Shown: positions 34,094 to 42,520 of the stretch, in pieces
Numbering within the stretch: position 1 is the stretch's first letter
How the letters are laid out: each line of letters opens with the position of its first letter
Assembly (NCBI RefSeq): GCF_030409325.1
Contig: NZ_JAUFPR010000002.1
Coordinates: 496,001 to 560,000 of the forward strand
Length of the DNA stretch: 64,000 nt
DNA from: Mucilaginibacter aquaedulcis
GTDB taxonomy: Bacteria; Bacteroidota; Bacteroidia; Sphingobacteriales; Sphingobacteriaceae
Direction: 5' to 3'
Notes under the pieces: generated by a model
The model's database searches: none
Seen by the model: the letters and a program-made list of their open reading frames with translations, nothing else
What the model was told of the DNA's origin: nothing
Made by a program: the position numbers and the translations under genes

Positions 34094-35497
34094 TTAAAAC
34101 GCGTTCTTTTCGCCCCTGGCAGCGTTCCATACAGTTAAGAATATGATCTTCATATCCAGCAGGAACGACCAGTTTTCCAGGTACCAAACATCAGCTTCAA
34201 CACGCTCAAGCATGGCTTGCGTTGTTTGTGTTTCGCCCCTGAGGCCTTGTACCTGGGCCCAGCCAGTAATACCAGGTTTCAGAAAATGCCTTACCATAAA
34301 AGTATCTATCAGCTGCGAGTACTGTTGTGTATGGCTGATCATATGCGGTCTTGGGCCTACTATAGACATGTTTCCGAGTATTACGTTGAAAAACTGAGGT
34401 AATTCATCAAGGCTGGTTTTGCGGATAAAGGCACCTGTTTTGGTTATACGCTTATCGCCGCGGCTCGCTTGTTTTTTATCTGAGTCTTTATTCACCCTCA
34501 TACTACGAAATTTGTAGCATTTGAAAGGCTTATTATCCCGACCAGAACGTTCCTGTACGAAAAATATAGGCCCCTTTGATTCTAATTTTATAATGATAGC
34601 CAGTATAGGAAATAACCAGCTAAATACAAACAGGATAATGAATATAGAGAAAACCACATCGAACAAACGTTTTATTGAACGGTTCAGCATGTTTTCTAAT
34701 GGTTCAGGCCTTACTGATATAACTGGGATGTGTCCGAAACTTTGAATAAAAGTTGGCTTCTTAGCATAATCATAATACTCGGGGATAAACTTAAACCTGA
34801 TCAGGTTTTTATCTGCGTCAAGCATCAGTCGTTCAATAGTTTGTGCCTCTGTGTTTGGCAGGGTACAAAATATCTCATCAACCTTGTTGTTGAGCACGTA
34901 GCTTATACAATCGTCGGTGCCGCCTAAGTACATGCGCTTGTCTTTCACCTTATCGGGGTTATCATCAAAAAAGCCAACAAGATTGTAACCACGCTCAGGG
35001 TTTTGTTTAAAAAAGCTATACAGGTCAGATCCAATACGGCCTCCGCCTATGATAATAACGGCCCTGGTGTCAATTAACGATGCACGGTCGCTTTTGCGTA
35101 TGGTCAGGAATATCAGTTTCCATAAACCTAATAAAAAACCAAAGAGTGCCAGTGAGTAAAAAAGGTATTCACGGGTAATAAAATAAGCTTTAGTACCTAT
35201 TAATATAATGATGGTGAAGCAAATAAAGCTTACAAATAAAAGGTAGGTTTTAATTACCCCCCTGTAGGTTTTTATGGAGTCTTTATTGAGTACATGTTCA
35301 TACAATCCGGTAATGTTAGCAGACAGCAGCCAAATTAAATTGAAAACTAACACAATTGGCAAATACCGCCTGTTGTTAATCCAGAAAATATACGATCTGT
35401 CTTCGATGAAGTAAGAAATTACCATACTTATATTAAGTATAATATAATCGATGGTAAGGTTCACTGCTTTAATAAAAGTAGCGTATCTGTGAATCAT
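34094..35497 (-). CDS. Polyprenyl-phosphate glycosyl-1-phosphate transferase (WcaJ/exopolysaccharide type)
   Basis: A 467-residue membrane enzyme that starts exopolysaccharide repeat units by moving a sugar phosphate to undecaprenyl phosphate. About four N-terminal membrane helices precede a Rossmann-like region (VIIIGGGRIGSDLYSFF, GFFDDNPDK). A fifth hydrophobic segment (VVFSIFIILFVFSWLFPILAI) leads into the catalytic domain: ESKGPIFFVQERSGRDNKPFKCYKFRSMR, KTSLDELPQFFNVILGNMSIVGPRPHM and FLKPGITGWAQVQGLRG. Sugar specificity cannot be read. It heads a two-gene unit with the BtuF-like gene; a 20-base palindrome lies 71 bases upstream. Confidence 0.93.
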   Translation of the reverse strand: MIHRYATFIKAVNLTIDYIILNISMVISYFIEDRSYIFWINNRRYLPIVLVFNLIWLLSANITGLYEHVLNKDSIKTYRGVIKTYLLFVSFICFTIIILIGTKAYFITREYLFYSLALFGFLLGLWKLIFLTIRKSDRASLIDTRAVIIIGGGRIGSDLYSFFKQNPERGYNLVGFFDDNPDKVKDKRMYLGGTDDCISYVLNNKVDEIFCTLPNTEAQTIERLMLDADKNLIRFKFIPEYYDYAKKPTFIQSFGHIPVISVRPEPLENMLNRSIKRLFDVVFSIFIILFVFSWLFPILAIIIKLESKGPIFFVQERSGRDNKPFKCYKFRSMRVNKDSDKKQASRGDKRITKTGAFIRKTSLDELPQFFNVILGNMSIVGPRPHMISHTQQYSQLIDTFMVRHFLKPGITGWAQVQGLRGETQTTQAMLERVEADVWYLENWSFLLDMKIIFLTVWNAARGEKNAF

Positions 35498-35567
35498 GTA
35501 TTATAAGGTTATTGATGTCGTATCTCCAGGCTAAAAATAGCAATATTATTTAATATAACAATCTGTT

Positions 35568-35587
35568 AATTGAATGTACATTCAATT
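35568..35587. promoter_or_regulatory. Perfect 20-base palindrome, candidate operator
   Basis: The half site AATTGAATGT is followed directly by its inverse complement ACATTCAATT, giving a perfect 20-base palindrome with core TGAATGTACATTCA. It lies 71 bases upstream of the glycosyl-1-phosphate transferase start. The pattern suits a dimeric repressor such as a TetR-type protein; no such gene is adjacent. Confidence 0.6.
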
Positions 35588-35723
35588 GCAAATATATCAC
35601 GTTATTGTCGGCTAAATTAAAAAAATCATATTAAATCAACTATAAAATAGCCAAATAATTTTCCAATTAAGCAACTTTTCAAGGTCAGATAAACCATTTT
35701 ATCGACACTTATCTGATATATCG

Positions 35724-37058
35724 CTACAAGCGTCCGTTTACTAAATCTTTACTTAATATTCCCTTAATATCATAGATAACCGAAGCAGGCTCTTTTTTGA
35801 GTTTTTGGTAATTCAATTCAAAAAATTCACGGTGTGCCACAGCTACAATTATTGCATCATAACTTCCGCGCAGGTTGTTTATATCTTTTATAGTATCTAC
35901 GTTATATTCCTGTTTAACCTCGTTCGGGTCTGCCCAAGGATCAAATATTTCACAATGAGTTTCATAGCCTTTTAAAACATTAACAATATCAACAACCCGG
36001 GTGTTACGAACATCCGGACAGTTTTCTTTAAAAGTAAACCCCAGTACCAATATATTGGAGTTTTTGATGGCGATATCATTTTTGATCATGAGCTTTATAA
36101 CCTCAAGGGCTACATAGGTGCCCATTCCATCATTAAGCCTGCGGCCGGCCAGTATAATTTCCGGGTGATAGCCAACCTCCTGGGCTTTTTGTGCCAGATA
36201 ATAAGGATCAACCCCTGTGCAATGTCCTCCTACCAATCCGGGTTTAAAATTCAGGAAATTCCATTTAGTACCGGCGGCCTCCAAAACAGCATGGGTATCA
36301 ATATCCATGATGTTAAATATTTTGGCAAGCTCATTCACAAAGGCAATATTAATGTCGCGCTGCGAGTTTTCGATCACTTTACAAGCTTCGGCTACTTTTA
36401 TACTTGGTGCTTTGTGGGTACCAGCAGTAACGATAGATTGATAAAGACCGTCAATAAAATCAGCGGCTTCGGGTGTTGAGCCGGATGTTACTTTCAATAT
36501 ATTAGTAAGTGTATGTACCTTATCACCCGGGTTGATGCGTTCGGGCGAATACCCTGCAAAAAATTCAATGTTGTAATTTAGGCCGGATGTCTGCTCCAAT
36601 ATGGGTATACAAACATCTTCTGTTGCACCGGGGTATACGGTTGATTCATAGATCACCACATCACCAGCCTTAAGCACAGACCCTACACTTTTACTGGCTT
36701 TAATAAGTAAGCTGAGGTCGGGACGGTTATATTGATCTGTAGGGGTAGGAACGGCCACGATATATACGTTACAAGAAGCAATATCCTTAATTTCGGATGT
36801 AAATATTAAGCCTTTGTTAGCCGATTGATCGGTTGTAAGCACTGATAAAAGCGCTTCTGATTCTGTTTCAAGCGTACGATCATTAGCCTTGTTCAGCTCA
36901 TCAACACGTGATTGTTTAATATCAAAGCCTTTTACCAGAAACTTTTTAGCAAACTCAACCGCTAATGGCAAGCCCACATAACCTAAACCAATTATGGCAA
37001 TATGATTGCTGGCAGGAGGTGTAAATTTTGTAACAGGCTTATCTGATTGATCAAACAT
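35724..37058 (-). CDS. Nucleotide-sugar dehydrogenase (UDP-HexNAc dehydrogenase, TviB/WbpO type)
   Basis: A 444-residue enzyme that oxidises a UDP-sugar to the uronic acid with NAD. The Rossmann motif is IAIIGLGYVGLPLAVEFAKKF; VAVPTPTD and YESTVYPGATE follow; the catalytic Cys is in GGHCTGVDPYYLAQ; the C-terminal UDP-binding part has GFTFKENCPDVRNT. The PYYL form after the Cys and overall similarity favour the TviB/WbpO branch (UDP-GlcNAc or UDP-GalNAc) over UDP-glucose dehydrogenase. It lies in a minus-strand run with kdsA, kdsD and the transferase, supplying acidic sugars for surface polysaccharide. Confidence 0.92.
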   Translation of the reverse strand: MFDQSDKPVTKFTPPASNHIAIIGLGYVGLPLAVEFAKKFLVKGFDIKQSRVDELNKANDRTLETESEALLSVLTTDQSANKGLIFTSEIKDIASCNVYIVAVPTPTDQYNRPDLSLLIKASKSVGSVLKAGDVVIYESTVYPGATEDVCIPILEQTSGLNYNIEFFAGYSPERINPGDKVHTLTNILKVTSGSTPEAADFIDGLYQSIVTAGTHKAPSIKVAEACKVIENSQRDINIAFVNELAKIFNIMDIDTHAVLEAAGTKWNFLNFKPGLVGGHCTGVDPYYLAQKAQEVGYHPEIILAGRRLNDGMGTYVALEVIKLMIKNDIAIKNSNILVLGFTFKENCPDVRNTRVVDIVNVLKGYETHCEIFDPWADPNEVKQEYNVDTIKDINNLRGSYDAIIVAVAHREFFELNYQKLKKEPASVIYDIKGILSKDLVNGRL

Positions 37059-37111
37059 TTTATGGTAATGGTGGATAGATGTAAATATTTAGTAATACGG
37101 TTTAACCTGGT

Positions 37112-38047
37112 TTACTGATTATAAATCTGGTAAACGCCCGTAATGGTTTTGTCACTGGCTGAACCAACAAGCAATGTAGTAATCTTTTTTTCGATCATTA
37201 ATTGCTCGGCACGGCTTACAAACTCTTCCTCATCAATAATAATAGGGTTGGTAGTCATTATTTCGGCAACTGTAAGGGTTGATGTATCCGGATGTTGTAA
37301 TAAAGCCCGGCGCAAATCACCATCGGTAACTATTCCCTTAATGTAAGTACTATCCCCTACCATTACCATGCCCAGCCGGCCTGCCGACATATTGAGCAGC
37401 AACTCCATGAATGACGCATTTTCATTAATAAAGGGGAGTTTATCCATACGCATAACGTCCTTTACCTTCACTAATAATTTACGGCCCAAACTTCCACCCG
37501 GATGAAACCGTGCGAAATCATGCTGCTGAAACCCACGCGACTCCATTAGTGCGATCGCCAGTGCATCGCCCATAACTAAAGCCGCGGTTGTTGATGATGT
37601 AGGCGCAAGTTCAAGTGGACAAGCCTCCCTCGAAATTTTGATATTAAGGTGATGGTGGCTGTTTTTAGCAACCGTAGAATTCGGATTACCGGTAACACCA
37701 ATAACCAGGTTCTTATTCCATGTTAGGAAAGGTATAATGCGGAGCAACTCATCAGTTTCGCCTGAATAAGATATCAGCATTACAATATCATTAGCACTCA
37801 GCATCCCCAGGTCGCCATGAAATGCTTCACCCGGATGCAAAAAAAAGCTTGGAGTACCTGTACTGGCCAACGTAGCAGCTATTTTTTTTCCGATAAGACC
37901 CGATTTACCTATCCCCGTTACCACCAGTTTGCCACTGGAGCTCAATATCGCGTTAACTACCCTGGTAAATTCGTCGTCAATTAAAGCCGCCACGTGCTGC
38001 AGCGACTCAATTTCAATATCAAAAACCTTTTTAGCTATATCTTTCAT
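37112..38047 (-). CDS. kdsD: D-arabinose-5-phosphate isomerase (KpsF/GutQ/KdsD)
   Basis: A 311-residue enzyme that makes D-arabinose 5-phosphate from ribulose 5-phosphate, the first step toward Kdo. The SIS domain covers about residues 30-165 with VVTGIGKSGLIGKKIAATLASTGTPSFFLHPGEAFHGDLG and LISYSGETDELL. PTSSTTAALVMGDALAIAL follows, then two CBS domains (KVKDVMRMDKLPFI; VAEIMTTNPIII). Length and motifs are standard. It lies 22 bases downstream of kdsA, forming a Kdo unit. Confidence 0.95.
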   Translation of the reverse strand: MKDIAKKVFDIEIESLQHVAALIDDEFTRVVNAILSSSGKLVVTGIGKSGLIGKKIAATLASTGTPSFFLHPGEAFHGDLGMLSANDIVMLISYSGETDELLRIIPFLTWNKNLVIGVTGNPNSTVAKNSHHHLNIKISREACPLELAPTSSTTAALVMGDALAIALMESRGFQQHDFARFHPGGSLGRKLLVKVKDVMRMDKLPFINENASFMELLLNMSAGRLGMVMVGDSTYIKGIVTDGDLRRALLQHPDTSTLTVAEIMTTNPIIIDEEEFVSRAEQLMIEKKITTLLVGSASDKTITGVYQIYNQ

Positions 38048-38069
38048 AAGTTATTATACAGCAATGCAT

Positions 38070-38849
38070 TTACTGCATAATGAGTGAGGATAATATTTTA
38101 TCCAAGTCCTGTAACTTGATCATGTTAGGGCCATCACTTAAAGCATTATCCGGATCAGGATGTGTTTCCATAAAATAACCATCGGCACCAAAGCCTTTTG
38201 CCGCCAGCGCCATCATTGGTACAAAGGTACGATCACCCCCGGTTTTACCTCCAGCACCGCCTGGCCGTTGTACCGAATGTGTACAATCCATACAAACGGG
38301 ATGGCCAAAAGCTTTCATATCGTAAATATTCCTGAAATCAACAACCAGGTTATTGTAACCATACATATTGCCTCGCTCTGTTAGTATGATTTGCGTATTG
38401 CCCGCTTCAATTACTTTTTGAGCAGGGTAAAACATATCATGCCCCGAAAGAAACTGAGCCTTTTTTATATTTACTATTTTGCCGGTTTGGGCCGCAGCGA
38501 CCAACAAGTCTGTTTGGCGGCATAAAAATGCCGGAATCTGCAACACGTCAACTACTTCGGCTGCAATGGCCGCTTGTGCAGGCTCGTGAATATCAGTTAA
38601 TACAGGCAAGCCAAAACGTTCCTTAACGTTTTGCAGCATTTCCATGCCTTTTTCAATGCCCGGGCCGCGGTAAGAGTGAATGGAAGTGCGGTTGGCTTTA
38701 TCAAATGACGATTTAAAGATAACCGGCACATTGTATTTCTGCCCGGCTTCGGCAACCTTTTCGGCTACCTGGTATAAAAGCTCCTGGTTCTCCATAACAC
38801 AGGGGCCCAGTATAAAGAATGGCTTTTGCCGTATTTGTTCAAACAACAT
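38070..38849 (-). CDS. kdsA: 3-deoxy-8-phosphooctulonate synthase (Kdo-8-P synthase)
   Basis: A 259-residue enzyme joining arabinose 5-phosphate and phosphoenolpyruvate to Kdo-8-phosphate for lipopolysaccharide. Motifs: FFILGPCVMEN, VIFKSSFDKANRTS, GLPVLTDIHEP, VDVLQIPAFLCRQTDLL, KKAQFLSGHDM, DCTHSVQRPGG and MALAAKGFGADGYFMETHPDPD. The Cys in LGPCVME suggests the metal-dependent class. The start is ATG 38847-38849; the longer frame begins at GTG and adds 13 residues with no support. A -7 box (TATCTTTG) lies about 20 bases upstream. Confidence 0.95.
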   Translation of the reverse strand: MLFEQIRQKPFFILGPCVMENQELLYQVAEKVAEAGQKYNVPVIFKSSFDKANRTSIHSYRGPGIEKGMEMLQNVKERFGLPVLTDIHEPAQAAIAAEVVDVLQIPAFLCRQTDLLVAAAQTGKIVNIKKAQFLSGHDMFYPAQKVIEAGNTQIILTERGNMYGYNNLVVDFRNIYDMKAFGHPVCMDCTHSVQRPGGAGGKTGGDRTFVPMMALAAKGFGADGYFMETHPDPDNALSDGPNMIKLQDLDKILSSLIMQ

Positions 38850-38869
38850 AGTGTATTGTGGTATATTGG

Positions 38870-38877
38870 CAAAGATA
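38870..38877 (-). promoter_or_regulatory. -7 box of the kdsA operon
   Basis: TATCTTTG on the minus strand matches TAnnTTTG exactly and lies 20 bases before the kdsA start, giving a short leader. No clear TTTG was seen at the -33 distance. Confidence 0.6.
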
Positions 38878-38903
38878 ATGATAACCACGAATTACACGAA
38901 TTG

Positions 38904-38947
38904 GAAATTTGATGGTACCAATTAATGTTATTGTACCATCAAATTTC
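38904..38947. repeat. 15-bp inverted repeat between kdsA and hscB promoters
   Basis: GAAATTTGATGGTAC (38904-38918) and GTACCATCAAATTTC (38933-38947) are perfect inverse complements separated by 14 bases. The repeat lies in the divergent spacer, upstream of both promoters, and neither side has a U-run, so it is not a normal terminator. Confidence 0.7.
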
Positions 38948-38979
38948 ACGGTCGCACTTAAATTGGTACTCCATCTGCT

Positions 38980-38987
38980 TACCTTTG
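38980..38987 (+). promoter_or_regulatory. -7 box directly before hscB, leaderless transcript predicted
   Basis: TACCTTTG matches TAnnTTTG exactly and ends four bases before the hscB ATG. Transcription would then begin at or next to the start codon. A matching TTTG at -33 was not found, so the call is tentative. Confidence 0.5.
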
Positions 38988-38991
38988 TATT

Positions 38992-39516
38992 ATGAACTAT
39001 TTTGAATTTTATGGCATTCATGAATCTTTTAATGCAGACCAGGTTGCACTGAAAAAGAAGTTTTATGAACTGAGCAAACTATATCACCCCGATTTTTATG
39101 CCGGCGAAGATGAGGCAAAACAACAGGAGATACTGGAACTATCAACGCTTAATAATAAGGCTTACCAGATACTTTCTGACCCAACACGCCGTATGGAGTA
39201 CATTTTAAGACTCCATAATCTGGTATCTGAGGGGGCAAAACCACAACTTCCGTCAGATTTTTTAATGGAAATGATGGATATTAATGAAAGGCTGATGGAA
39301 GTAGAAGATGCAGAGCAATTGGCGGGGGTAACTGCAGAAGTACTTGCTATTGAGGGGGATATTGTTGATAAGTTTGCAGAGCTAACCAAAGATTATGACC
39401 GATTAGACCATACCGCGCAGGAAAGCAGGTTAAATAAAATTGCAGAAATTTACTTTAGACAAAAATATCTGTTGCGAATTAAAGAGAGTTTAGATACATT
39501 TGCAGCCCGCTTGTGA
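38992..39516 (+). CDS. hscB: Fe-S cluster co-chaperone HscB
   Basis: A 174-residue J-protein. The N-terminal J domain has YFEFYGIHESFNAD, then YHPDFYAG with H32-P33-D34 that stimulates HscA or DnaK, and AYQILSDPTRRMEYIL. The C-terminal three-helix domain (LPSDFLMEMMDINERL, AEIYFRQKYLLRI) is where HscB binds the IscU scaffold. Length matches the family. Its usual partners (iscU, hscA) are not nearby. It is divergent from kdsA and upstream of tRNA-Leu(CAA). Confidence 0.92.
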   Translation: MNYFEFYGIHESFNADQVALKKKFYELSKLYHPDFYAGEDEAKQQEILELSTLNNKAYQILSDPTRRMEYILRLHNLVSEGAKPQLPSDFLMEMMDINERLMEVEDAEQLAGVTAEVLAIEGDIVDKFAELTKDYDRLDHTAQESRLNKIAEIYFRQKYLLRIKESLDTFAARL

Positions 39517-39545
39517 GAGATTAATCATCAATCACAGCATAGCAA

Positions 39546-39625
39546 GCCCAGCTGGCGGAATTGGTAGACGCGCTGGTCTCAAACACCTGTGGGAAACCGT
39601 GCCGGTTCGACTCCGGCGCTGGGTA
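39546..39625 (+). tRNA. tRNA-Leu, anticodon CAA
   Basis: An 80-base class II tRNA. The acceptor arms GCCCAGC and GCTGGGT pair with a terminal G-T; the D-arm is GCG-GAATTGGTAGA-CGC; the anticodon loop CTCAAAC has CAA; the T-arm GCCGG-TTCGACT-CCGGC is perfect. The anticodon stem CTGGT/ACCTG has one T-T mismatch at its second pair, which is unusual. It reads UUG. CCA is not encoded. Confidence 0.94.
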
Positions 39626-39664
39626 CAAAGCCTTCCTGAGAAATTAGGAGGGCTTTGTTGTTTT
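39626..39664 (+). terminator. Rho-independent terminator of tRNA-Leu(CAA)
   Basis: CAAAGCCTTCCT and AGGAGGGCTTTG pair with one imperfect position around a GAGAAATT loop, followed by TTGTTTT. It starts directly after the tRNA. Confidence 0.85.
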
Positions 39665-39856
39665 AAATCTCCGGTCCCTTCTTCCGCAAAATCAATTCAT
39701 CAAAATCGCTTAATCAGTTAAGGTTCCTCAAACCCTTCTTCCCTCTAACTCTATTTGATAAATCGATATAGTAACTTTTTTACGATAAAAATCAATTTAT
39801 AATTAAAATACCAATAAACATTTACATATTCGCTATTAATAATTACCAACTTAATA

Positions 39857-42343
39857 ATGAAACAACACTACTTACGCTTTCTTATTCCTCTAATTATCCC
39901 CGCTACTTTATCTACAGCTTACGCTCAGTTACCTACAAGCCCTAAAGATGGCAAAGGTTACCGCGAAACACAGGTAAAAATAAATGACCTTATTGATACC
40001 AAACTCGATGTAAGATTTGATTATCAAAAATCTTATATGTATGGCAAAGAATGGGTTACCCTAAAACCACATTTCTATACCACAGACTCGCTCAGGCTGG
40101 ATGCCAAAGGGATGGATATTCATCAGATAGCTATTGTAAAAGCAGGCAAGCTTCAGCCACTTAAATATACCTATCAGGATAGCCTATCAATTAACATTAA
40201 GCTTGATAAAAAATATGCAGGCGGTGAGCAGTACATAGTTTTTATTGATTACACCTCCAAACCCAACCTGCTGCATGATAAACCAGGCTTTAAGTTAGAT
40301 GGTAAAGGCTTATATTTTGTAAACCCTAAAGGCGCCGAGGCTGATAAGCCAACCCAGATCTGGACCCAGGGTGAGGCTGAAAGCTCATCTTGCTGGTTCC
40401 CTACCATTGACAATCCCGGGCAAAAGACTACTCAGCAATTGAGTATGACAGTGCCGGCAAAATACACCACCTTATCAAACGGTCTGTTGATAAGCCAGAA
40501 AACCAATGCCGATGGTACCCGCACCGATACCTGGAAGCAAAAGTTACCTCACTCCCCTTATCTGTTCATGATGGCTATCGGCGATTTTAAAATATTCAAA
40601 GATAAATGGCGTGATAAAGAGGTTAACTACTATCTGGAACCCAAATACTTCCCTTACGCCAAAGCGGTGTTCGGTCAAACTCCCGAGATGATGGAGTTTT
40701 TCTCTAAAGCATTAGGTGTAGATTTTCCATGGGAAAAATACTCGCAAGTAGTTGTACGCGATTATCCGCTTGGCGCAATGGAAAACTCTTCAGCTACTTT
40801 ACTGGGCGATTACGTTCAAAAAAGCCCTTGGGAACTGGTTGATGATCCAAACGGTACAGGTGGCACTACCATTGCACATGAACTTTTCCATCAGTGGTTT
40901 GGTGATCTTGCAACCTGCGAAAGCTGGAGTAACGAAACCCTGAACGAATCATTCGCGGTATTTGGTGAAAAATACTGGAACGAGAAGAAATATGGCAAGG
41001 ATGATGGCGATGCCAAGCGTTATGATGAGTTACAAGCTTATCTCAACAATAAAACAGCCGCTAACCAAAACCTGGTTCCTTTCTATTATTCCGATAGCGA
41101 AGGTATCAATGGCTCAAATATCTATGACAAAGGAGGCCTGGTGCTAACTATGTTGCGTAATTATCTTGGCGATGAAGCATTTTTTAAGGGATTAGGTGTT
41201 TATCTTAAAGCCCGTTCATTCAAAAGTGCAGAGGTCCAGGACCTGCGTTTAGCTATGGAAGAAGTATCAGGCAAAGACCTTAACTGGTTCTTTAATCAAT
41301 GGTATTATGGGGCTGGTCACCCAATTCTGGATATCACCTACAACTGGGATGAAGCCACAAAAACCGAAAAAGTATTTATCAGTCAAAATCAACAAGGCCA
41401 GGTGTTTTTATTACCGATTGCTGTTGATGTATATACTGGCGAAAAGAAAGAAAGACACCAGGTTTGGTTAAGCCACGTTAAAGACACCCTGAGCTTTAAT
41501 GTAGCCACCAAGCCGGATCTGGTAAATGTAGATGCAGAAAAAATCCTGTTAACCCAAAAAACAGATCATAAAACCCTGACCGAACTGGCATTTCAATACC
41601 AACATGCATCGCTCTATATGGATAGGTTTGAAGCTTTCTTAGCAGCTGCCGAGCAACAAAACACAACAGAAGGTAAACAAATATTAACCGCAGTATTAAA
41701 AGACAAATACTACGGATTACGTGTTAAAGCTTTAAAGGCAATCAAAACAGATGATCAAGCTTTCATGGCATCGATACTGTCTGTTGTAGCCGATCTTGCT
41801 AAAAATGACCCTAACTATCCGGTTCGGGCGGCTGCAATAAGCCTGCTTGCTAAAACAAGTTTACCTGCGTATAAAGATCTTTATAGCTCTTCTCTACAAA
41901 GCCCGTCATTCGGCGTGCGTGCCGCGGCCTTAACAGCTCTCAATAGCATAGCGCCAGAACAAGCTTTTAAAACCGCTAAAGAACTACAGCCACAGGCTGA
42001 AGGGCCGGTTTCCTTAGCCATTGTTAGTGTATACGCAACCAATGGTGCCGATGCCGAATGGCCTTATGTTATAGCAGCATTTAAAAAAGCATCCGTGCAG
42101 GCCAAAATAGATAACGCTATTAAATCAATGCCTAAAATTATTGGCCGGATGAATAACCGCGCTAACGTATCGGAAGGGATCAATAGCATTCGTGATCTGG
42201 CTGTCAGCTATAAAAAATATGGTGTTGCTCCAAAACTGATTGCCTCACTTGAGCAAATCAGCAAACAACGTAAAAGCATGAACGATGATGAATCAGCCAG
42301 GGTTGCCGATGATGCTGTTAAGCAAATAAATGATACAAAATAA
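39857..42343 (+). CDS. Exported M1-family zinc aminopeptidase with C-terminal HEAT-like repeats
   Basis: An 828-residue peptidase with signal peptide (MKQHYLRFLIPLIIPATLSTAYAQ). It has the M1 exopeptidase motif GAMENSSATLL and the zinc site HELFHQW-(18)-E: the ligands are in AHELFHQWFGDLATCESWSNETLNE near residues 341-364. The N-terminal beta-saddle domain and catalytic domain are followed, from about residue 580, by helical repeats (VRAAAISLLAKTSLP, FGVRAAALTALNSIAP) of HEAT type. It removes N-terminal residues from peptides in the periplasm or outside. It is transcribed alone and ends at a strong terminator. Confidence 0.93.
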   Translation: MKQHYLRFLIPLIIPATLSTAYAQLPTSPKDGKGYRETQVKINDLIDTKLDVRFDYQKSYMYGKEWVTLKPHFYTTDSLRLDAKGMDIHQIAIVKAGKLQPLKYTYQDSLSINIKLDKKYAGGEQYIVFIDYTSKPNLLHDKPGFKLDGKGLYFVNPKGAEADKPTQIWTQGEAESSSCWFPTIDNPGQKTTQQLSMTVPAKYTTLSNGLLISQKTNADGTRTDTWKQKLPHSPYLFMMAIGDFKIFKDKWRDKEVNYYLEPKYFPYAKAVFGQTPEMMEFFSKALGVDFPWEKYSQVVVRDYPLGAMENSSATLLGDYVQKSPWELVDDPNGTGGTTIAHELFHQWFGDLATCESWSNETLNESFAVFGEKYWNEKKYGKDDGDAKRYDELQAYLNNKTAANQNLVPFYYSDSEGINGSNIYDKGGLVLTMLRNYLGDEAFFKGLGVYLKARSFKSAEVQDLRLAMEEVSGKDLNWFFNQWYYGAGHPILDITYNWDEATKTEKVFISQNQQGQVFLLPIAVDVYTGEKKERHQVWLSHVKDTLSFNVATKPDLVNVDAEKILLTQKTDHKTLTELAFQYQHASLYMDRFEAFLAAAEQQNTTEGKQILTAVLKDKYYGLRVKALKAIKTDDQAFMASILSVVADLAKNDPNYPVRAAAISLLAKTSLPAYKDLYSSSLQSPSFGVRAAALTALNSIAPEQAFKTAKELQPQAEGPVSLAIVSVYATNGADAEWPYVIAAFKKASVQAKIDNAIKSMPKIIGRMNNRANVSEGINSIRDLAVSYKKYGVAPKLIASLEQISKQRKSMNDDESARVADDAVKQINDTK

Positions 42344-42372
42344 TAAATAAGACGGATGATATCGTCCATTCA

Positions 42373-42417
42373 CCTTACTAAAACTCAGTTAATGTTGAGT
42401 TTTAGTAAGGTTTTTTT
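42373..42417 (+). terminator. Strong Rho-independent terminator
   Basis: CCTTACTAAAACTCA (42373-42387) and TGAGTTTTAGTAAGG (42396-42410) are perfect complements, followed by TTTTTTT. It ends the aminopeptidase transcript. Confidence 0.93.
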
Positions 42418-42520
42418 ATGTACCAAAACAATCATTCACATCTGCGAAAATAGCTTCTTATAAAAGCCATTTTTTTAATAATTTCGCCGCTCTTCAAATT
42501 TTCACTGTTTTACTTCCCTT

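Noticed and set aside
38882..38903. Short tandem-like piece ACGAATTACACGAATT, possible CRISPR or satellite
   Set aside because: Only two short units with no spacer pattern; no CRISPR array exists in the window.
39500..39721. Open frame of 73 codons covering tRNA-Leu(CAA)
   Set aside because: It overlaps the tRNA, its terminator and the end of hscB; composition is not protein-like for this genome.
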